A DNA stretch of 64,000 nt from Eggerthella sinensis. Its GTDB lineage: Bacteria > Actinomycetota > Coriobacteriia > Coriobacteriales > Eggerthellaceae. Location: positions 33,072 through 97,071 of the forward strand of contig NZ_PPTT01000014.1 in the NCBI RefSeq assembly GCF_003339815.1, in the 5' to 3' direction. The translations under genes and the position numbers were made by a program. Shown here piece after piece: positions 59,374 to 64,000 of the stretch (the first letter of the stretch is position 1; each line of letters begins with the position of its first letter). The notes beneath the pieces were generated by a model. The model was not told where the DNA came from and ran no database searches. It worked only from the letters and a program-made list of their open reading frames with translations.

Positions 59374-60237
59374 TCATAGATAGGAGATAAGCTCCATGAA
59401 CGGGGCCACGCACAGGCAGTAGCGCAGGAAGAAGCCGCCGAGCAGGAGCAGGATGCCGATGCAGGCGCTCGTGCGCGCGTCGGCGCGGTAGAAGGCCAGC
59501 TCGAGCACGAACGGCGCCGCCAAACCCGCCACCGCGAGCGCGCTCCAGAACACGGGCGCCAAGTCGCCCGTCACCAGGCGCGCGGCCGCCGCGCTCGACA
59601 GCGGGTCGGTCATCGCCAGCAGAAGCAGCGCCGTCAGCGCCAGGGCCTCGAGCACGAGCAGCACCGCATCGACGCGCGCGACGGCGCGGAACAGCACGCC
59701 CGACGGCGCGTCGCACACGAGCGGCAGGATGAGCAGCACGCCGCCCCCGCACGACAGCGACGAGCACACGAACAGCACGGGCACGAGGGGCGACCCCAGA
59801 AACGGCAGCGTCCAGATGGTGGACAGGAACAGCCCCGAGTACACCATCACCACGACGGCGCTCGCGCAGCCCGCCGTCTTCACGGCCAGCACGGCACCGC
59901 GCCCGAGGCGCAGCGCCTTCGTGTTGCACGCGATGAGCAGCACGGCCGCGCCGACGAACGCCACGAGCGCCCACGCGCCCACCGACAGCACCGAACCCGC
60001 CGGGTTCAGCAGCACCTCGAGCGCCAGCTCAGGGCGCCCCAGGTCGAGCAGGAGGCACGTCGCCCCCACCGCCACCATGCCGCACGACGCGACGAGCGCC
60101 GGCAGCGCGATGCGCCCGAGCGGCTTCGCCAGCCCCGGCACCGTGCGCGCCCGCCACGACAGGTACACGGCCGCGACGAACGCGCCGCAGCCGGCACCCG
60201 CGAGGAACAGGTAGATGACGATGAGCGGGCTGAACAT
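59374..60237 (-). CDS. orphan NrfD/DmsC-type membrane anchor
   Basis: 287 residues with about eight hydrophobic helices. The opening MFSPLIVIYLFLAGAGCGAFVA resembles the first helix of NrfD/PsrC/DmsC anchors, and LLLDLGRPELALEVL is the helix-end DLGRP motif seen in that family. No catalytic or Fe-S subunit gene adjoins it; its neighbours are GntR and serA, the latter upstream by 19 bases on the same strand. It may serve a reductase encoded elsewhere or be a remnant of a larger operon. ATG 60237 follows GCAGGAGCC. Confidence 0.75.
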   Translation of the reverse strand: MFSPLIVIYLFLAGAGCGAFVAAVYLSWRARTVPGLAKPLGRIALPALVASCGMVAVGATCLLLDLGRPELALEVLLNPAGSVLSVGAWALVAFVGAAVLLIACNTKALRLGRGAVLAVKTAGCASAVVVMVYSGLFLSTIWTLPFLGSPLVPVLFVCSSLSCGGGVLLILPLVCDAPSGVLFRAVARVDAVLLVLEALALTALLLLAMTDPLSSAAAARLVTGDLAPVFWSALAVAGLAAPFVLELAFYRADARTSACIGILLLLGGFFLRYCLCVAPFMELISYL

Positions 60238-60256
60238 GGCTCCTGCTTCTGCCCGG

Positions 60257-61837
60257 CTACAGCTTCACGTACCAGAGGTTCTTGAGGTCTCCCAGGCCCG
60301 CGCGCAGCTTCGCCAGCACGGCGTCGTCAACCGCGCCCTCCACGTTCATGTACACGAGCGCGCACTGCTCGGCCGGCTTCGTGCCGATCTGCATCGTGGT
60401 GATGTTGATGCCCGCCTCGCCCAGGATGGTGCCGATGGTGCCCACGCGGCCCGGCGCGTCCACGTACTCGAACACGAGCGACTGGCTGGCCGGCGCGATG
60501 TCCAGCTGGTAGCCCAGCAGCGACACGAGGCGCGCGGCCTGCGCCTCGCCCGCCAGCGTGCAGGCCACCTCGGTGCCGTCCGCCACCACCGACACGGTGG
60601 ACGCGTAGCCGCCGGCGTCCGGCGCCGACAGCGTGTCGACCTTGATGCCGTGGCGCTTCGCCACCGCATCGGCGTTCACCGGCGTCACCGTGGCCGTGTT
60701 CTGGTACGACAGCAGGCCCTTGAGCGTGCCCGCCACGAGGATGGACACGTCGGCGTTCGCCAGCGAGCCGGCGGCCGTCAGCTTGAGGAACTGCGGGATC
60801 TCGCCGTCGATCTGCGCGAGCATGCTGCCCATCATCTGGCATGCGGGCACGTACGGGCCCACCGCGTCCATCACCTCGGGCGGCACGGGCGCCATGTTGA
60901 GGGCCGTCGGCACGATGGAGCCCTCGAGACCGGCGGCCACGTACTCGGCGGTCTGCACGCCGGCGCGCAGCTGCGCCTCCTTCGTCGACGCGCCGAGGTG
61001 CGGCGTGAGGATGGCGTTGTCGAACTCGTGCAGCGGGCTCGCCAGGCACGGCTCGCTCTCGTACACGTCGAGGCCCACGGCGCCGATCTTGCCGGCCGCC
61101 AGGAAGTCGGCGAGCGAGTCGACGTTGTAGATGCCGCCGCGCGCGGCGTTCACCAGCACCACGCCGTCCTTCATGCGCGCGTACTGGTCGGGGCCGAACA
61201 TCCCGATGGTTTCCTTCGTCTTGGGCAGGTGCACGGTGATGAAGTCGGCGAGCGGCACGATGGCGTCCACGTCGTCGTACAGCGTGACGCCCAGCTGCTC
61301 GGCGCGCTCGGGGCTGCAGTACGGGTCGTAGCCGATGAGCTTCATGCCGAAGGAGCGTGCGCGCTCGGCCACGAGCCCGCCGATGCGGCCGAGGCCGAAG
61401 ATGGCCAGCGTCTTCTCGTACAGCTCGACGCCCGTGAACTTGCTGCGCTCCCACTTCCCCTCGTGCATGGAGGCGTTCGCCTGCGGCACCTTGCGCGCGC
61501 AGGCCAGCATGAGACCCAGCGCGTGCTCGGCGGCCGACACGATGTTCGACGTGGGGGCGTTGCACACGATGACGCCGCATTCGGTGGCGGCTTCCACGTC
61601 CACGTTGTCCACGCCCACGCCGGCGCGGCCGATGATGCGCAGGTTCTTCGCCGCTTCGATGACCGCGCGGTCCACCTTCGTCGCCGAACGCACGATGAGC
61701 GCGTCGTAGGCGGGAATGGTCGCGATCAGCTCTTCGGGCGACAGCTCCAACACGACGTCAACCTCGTAGCCCTTGTCGCGAAGCACCGCAAGGCCGGCGT
61801 CGGCCAGCTTCTCGGTAACGAGCACCTTCTTCGTCAT
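60257..61837 (-). CDS. serA: D-3-phosphoglycerate dehydrogenase
   Basis: 526 residues, the long three-domain form. It oxidises 3-phosphoglycerate at the entry to serine synthesis. The Rossmann motif GLGRIGGLVAERA (about 147-159), VNAARGGIYN, and GLDVYESEP with HLGAST cover the NAD+ and catalytic residues (Arg/Glu/His). An ASB-like insert and a C-terminal ACT domain (about 450-526) give serine feedback. ATG 61837 follows AAGGTGG. It lies upstream of the NrfD-like gene on the same strand with only 19 bases between, though no functional link is evident. Confidence 0.95.
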   Translation of the reverse strand: MTKKVLVTEKLADAGLAVLRDKGYEVDVVLELSPEELIATIPAYDALIVRSATKVDRAVIEAAKNLRIIGRAGVGVDNVDVEAATECGVIVCNAPTSNIVSAAEHALGLMLACARKVPQANASMHEGKWERSKFTGVELYEKTLAIFGLGRIGGLVAERARSFGMKLIGYDPYCSPERAEQLGVTLYDDVDAIVPLADFITVHLPKTKETIGMFGPDQYARMKDGVVLVNAARGGIYNVDSLADFLAAGKIGAVGLDVYESEPCLASPLHEFDNAILTPHLGASTKEAQLRAGVQTAEYVAAGLEGSIVPTALNMAPVPPEVMDAVGPYVPACQMMGSMLAQIDGEIPQFLKLTAAGSLANADVSILVAGTLKGLLSYQNTATVTPVNADAVAKRHGIKVDTLSAPDAGGYASTVSVVADGTEVACTLAGEAQAARLVSLLGYQLDIAPASQSLVFEYVDAPGRVGTIGTILGEAGINITTMQIGTKPAEQCALVYMNVEGAVDDAVLAKLRAGLGDLKNLWYVKL

Positions 61838-62059
61838 AACGGTAACCACCTTACACCTGTATGTTCCTGTTTGAGATGCCGCGCGAAAAGCCCGGCCCGA
61901 CCATGATAGTGCAAACGCGCACAATATGCGCGTAACCAGCGAAAATATCAGAAACCCACCTTTGGGGTGTACCCGGTTTTTGCCGCGTTCGGTACGGTTT
62001 CGACGCGAACCAGCCCGCAACGACGCGTTTCGGGCGCAAGGGAGAAACGAGAGGAACCC

Positions 62060-63973
62060 ATGGAAAACAACCGGGCCCGCACGGGCATCAGCAGAAGGAC
62101 GTTTTTAGGAGCGGCCGCGGTGGCGGGCGTGCAGGTGGCCGTGTTCGGCTTGGCCGGGTGCGCGCCGAAGGCCTCCGGCGAGGAGGCGTCGTATAAGGCC
62201 GGCACGTACACCGGCGAAGCCGAGGGCAAGTTCGACAAGATCGTCGTGGAGGCCGACTTCTCAGAGCAGGCCATCGAGGGCGTGCGCGTGATGTACAGCG
62301 CCGAAACCGAGCGCATCTCGGCCCCGGCGCTCGAGCAGATGCCCGCGCGCATCGTGAGCGCGCAGGGCCTCGGCGTGGACACCGTCACGGGCGCGACGCT
62401 GACCAGCATGGGCATCGTGCAGGCGGTGGCATCGTGCGTCGAGCAGGCGGGCGGCAGCGCGAGCGCCCTCAAGCGCGTCGGCGCGACGGAGCCCACCGGA
62501 GCCGTCGAGCAGCTCGAAGCCGACGTCGTGGTCATCGGCGCGGGCGCGTCGGGCATGGGCGGCGCCATTGCGGCCGCACAGGGCGGCAAGCGCGTGGTGG
62601 TGCTCGAGAAGAACTCGAACATCGGCGGCAACTGCCTCGTGTCGGGCGGCTACCTGGAGTACCTCACGGCCCCCGATGCGGCGCGTCCCGCAATGACGCC
62701 CGAATTCGACCGCTACGTGGAAGACGTGCTGGCAAGCGAAACGGCAGCGGCGTCGGACCCCGCCTTCATCGCGCAGGTGCGCGCGCAGTACGACGAGTTC
62801 AAGGCCTCGGGCTCCACGAAGCTGTTCGACTCGCTCGACTTCTACACGCTTGACTTCGCCGCCACCTCCGGCGAGGGACTTCCGCCCGAGGCGTACCGCC
62901 CCACGGCGAACAACATCGCCAACCTCAACGACTGGATGACCGACCTGGGCTTCGAGTGGGCCACGCCCCTGCACGCCATCACGGGCTACACCTATCCGCG
63001 CTGGTCGAACCCCACGGTGGGCGAAGGCGGCGAGGGCTACTTCGACTTCTTCGACGAGGTGCTGGGCACGCAGGACCTCGGCGTGAACGTGATGCTGGCC
63101 TGCGCCGCGCAGGAGCTCATCGTGGAGGACGGCGCCGTGGCGGGCGTGAAGGCGCTCGGCGAGGACGGCACCGCCTACACGGTGTCCGCGCCGCAGGTGC
63201 TCATCGCCTCGGGCGGCTTCGCCGGCAACTCCGACATGCTGAAGGAGTACAACACCTCGTGGAACTACCCCGACGGGCCGCTGTCCACCACGAACGTCAA
63301 CGGCCACACCGGCGACGGCATCCGCATGGCCGTCGAGCTGGGCGCGGGCGTGGAGGACATGGGCAACCAGATGTTGTTCCCGTTCAACAGCCCCATCACC
63401 CTGTCGGCCGAGGACATCATGGGCGCCTTCGGCGACAGCCCCGTGGTGAACAAGGAAGGGAAGCGCTTCGCGGACGAGACCACCGACCGCTTCACGTTGG
63501 CCGACGCGCTCATGCAGCAGACCGACAACTATTGCTTCTTCGTCTGCGACAACAAGTGCAGCGACTACCCCTCGCCCGAGCGTCAGGAGGTGCTGCTGCG
63601 CACGAAGCAGCTGTTCAAGGCCGACACCATCGAAGGGCTGGCCGAGCAGATGGGCTGCGATCCCGCAACGCTGAAGGCCACCATCGACGCGTTCAACGCC
63701 CACGCGGCCTCGGGCGACGACGACGAGTTCGGCCGCTACATCTACACCGAGCTAAGCTCGGTTGAAGAGCCCCCGTTCTTCGCCTCCCCCGCCACCTGGG
63801 CCGCCCACATCACCCTCGGCGGCCTCACCGCCGACGACGAGACGCACGAAGTGCTCGACGAATCCGGCGCCCCCATCCCCGGCCTCTACGCCGCCGGAGA
63901 AGCCCGCAACACCATCTGCGGCGTCAGCAGCATAGGCGACGGCGTAGCCGCCGGACAGGCGCTTGCCGGGTAG
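62060..63973 (+). CDS. Tat-exported FMN/FAD flavoprotein reductase (fumarate/urocanate reductase-like)
   Basis: 637 residues from ATG 62060. The signal has twin Arg12-Arg13 in SRRTFLG and a lipobox-like LAGC (Cys34), so it may be a Tat-exported lipoprotein. An FMN_bind domain (about 45-130) carries TGAT (110-113), the site where FMN is linked covalently to Thr113. A fumarate-reductase-type FAD domain follows (VVVIGAGASGMGGAIAA from 156; HITLGGLTADDETHEVLD and PIPGLYAAGEA near the end). This is the layout of urocanate, methacrylate and related enoate reductases that respire on unsaturated acids. Eggerthella relatives hold many such paralogues. The substrate is unknown; no cytochrome partner gene adjoins it in the window. 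Confidence 0.9.
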   Translation: MENNRARTGISRRTFLGAAAVAGVQVAVFGLAGCAPKASGEEASYKAGTYTGEAEGKFDKIVVEADFSEQAIEGVRVMYSAETERISAPALEQMPARIVSAQGLGVDTVTGATLTSMGIVQAVASCVEQAGGSASALKRVGATEPTGAVEQLEADVVVIGAGASGMGGAIAAAQGGKRVVVLEKNSNIGGNCLVSGGYLEYLTAPDAARPAMTPEFDRYVEDVLASETAAASDPAFIAQVRAQYDEFKASGSTKLFDSLDFYTLDFAATSGEGLPPEAYRPTANNIANLNDWMTDLGFEWATPLHAITGYTYPRWSNPTVGEGGEGYFDFFDEVLGTQDLGVNVMLACAAQELIVEDGAVAGVKALGEDGTAYTVSAPQVLIASGGFAGNSDMLKEYNTSWNYPDGPLSTTNVNGHTGDGIRMAVELGAGVEDMGNQMLFPFNSPITLSAEDIMGAFGDSPVVNKEGKRFADETTDRFTLADALMQQTDNYCFFVCDNKCSDYPSPERQEVLLRTKQLFKADTIEGLAEQMGCDPATLKATIDAFNAHAASGDDDEFGRYIYTELSSVEEPPFFASPATWAAHITLGGLTADDETHEVLDESGAPIPGLYAAGEARNTICGVSSIGDGVAAGQALAG

Positions 63974-64000
63974 GTTGCTTGCCCTCCAGCCCCTTCCTCC

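Noticed and set aside
1..64000. CRISPR arrays, tRNA or rRNA genes and prophage genes
   Set aside because: No spaced direct repeats, no TTCGA-loop cloverleaf context and no phage or integrase-like protein were noticed in reading the window; weak tRNAs could be missed by eye.

Overview
The window looks like a chromosomal segment of a high-GC Gram-positive anaerobe of the Eggerthellaceae (Coriobacteriia), most like Eggerthella lenta. The signs are the GC-rich coding with long shadow frames, many acyl-CoA dehydrogenases and ETF systems, Tat-exported flavin reductases with FMN_bind domains, a molybdopterin oxidoreductase operon and sortase-built pili. This assignment is inferred from gene content, not from a marker gene. 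No rRNA, tRNA, CRISPR array, transposase or prophage gene was seen.
Layout. (1) 1-9018, minus strand: a pilus operon with major pilin (LPNTG), second pilin (LVKTG), a 1554-residue beta-helix adhesin (LPFAG), a class C sortase and the start of another membrane protein. (2) 9635-11119: an aldehyde dehydrogenase. (3) 11400-28832, CoA-thioester module A: an acyl-CoA dehydrogenase faces a caiA-like/fixABCX operon across a strikingly symmetric promoter. Next come a LysR regulator, an unknown Cys-rich protein, a second LysR, an MFS carrier, another acyl-CoA dehydrogenase, a CaiB-type CoA-transferase, an iron-sulfur flavoprotein, an atypical crotonase and an acyl-CoA ligase. (4) 28899-35674: MBL and Nudix hydrolases, then a complete acyl-CoA dehydrogenase/EtfBA/EtfD route to quinone. 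(5) 35974-43357: a MetH-activation-like orphan, another acyl-CoA dehydrogenase, an Old Yellow Enzyme/dienoyl-CoA reductase-like protein, TetR, a thioesterase and a second CoA-transferase. (6) 43650-51502, module B: paralogues of module A genes (two acyl-CoA dehydrogenases, Cys-rich protein, LysR, MFS, crotonase, LysR). (7) 51611-63973: leuA, a Mo-bisPGD oxidoreductase operon with Fe-S and NrfD subunits, GntR/SPFH, an orphan NrfD-like anchor, serA and a Tat-exported FMN/FAD reductase.
How it may work. Regions 3-6 read as inducible anaerobic metabolism of carboxylic acids as CoA thioesters. MFS carriers import the acid, the ligase or CaiB enzymes load CoA, and the crotonases, acyl-CoA dehydrogenases and OYE-like enzyme transform it. 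Electrons pass through FixABCX or EtfBA/EtfD. The gene set parallels E. coli cai-fix (CaiA, CaiB, CaiC, CaiD, FixABCX) but lacks a BCCT carnitine transporter, and the substrate is unknown. Four LysR regulators and a TetR lie among the genes, and a palindrome ATAG-N7-CTAT recurs in three of the divergent promoters. Two perfect parS sites 33 kb apart suggest the window lies in the origin-proximal part of the chromosome.
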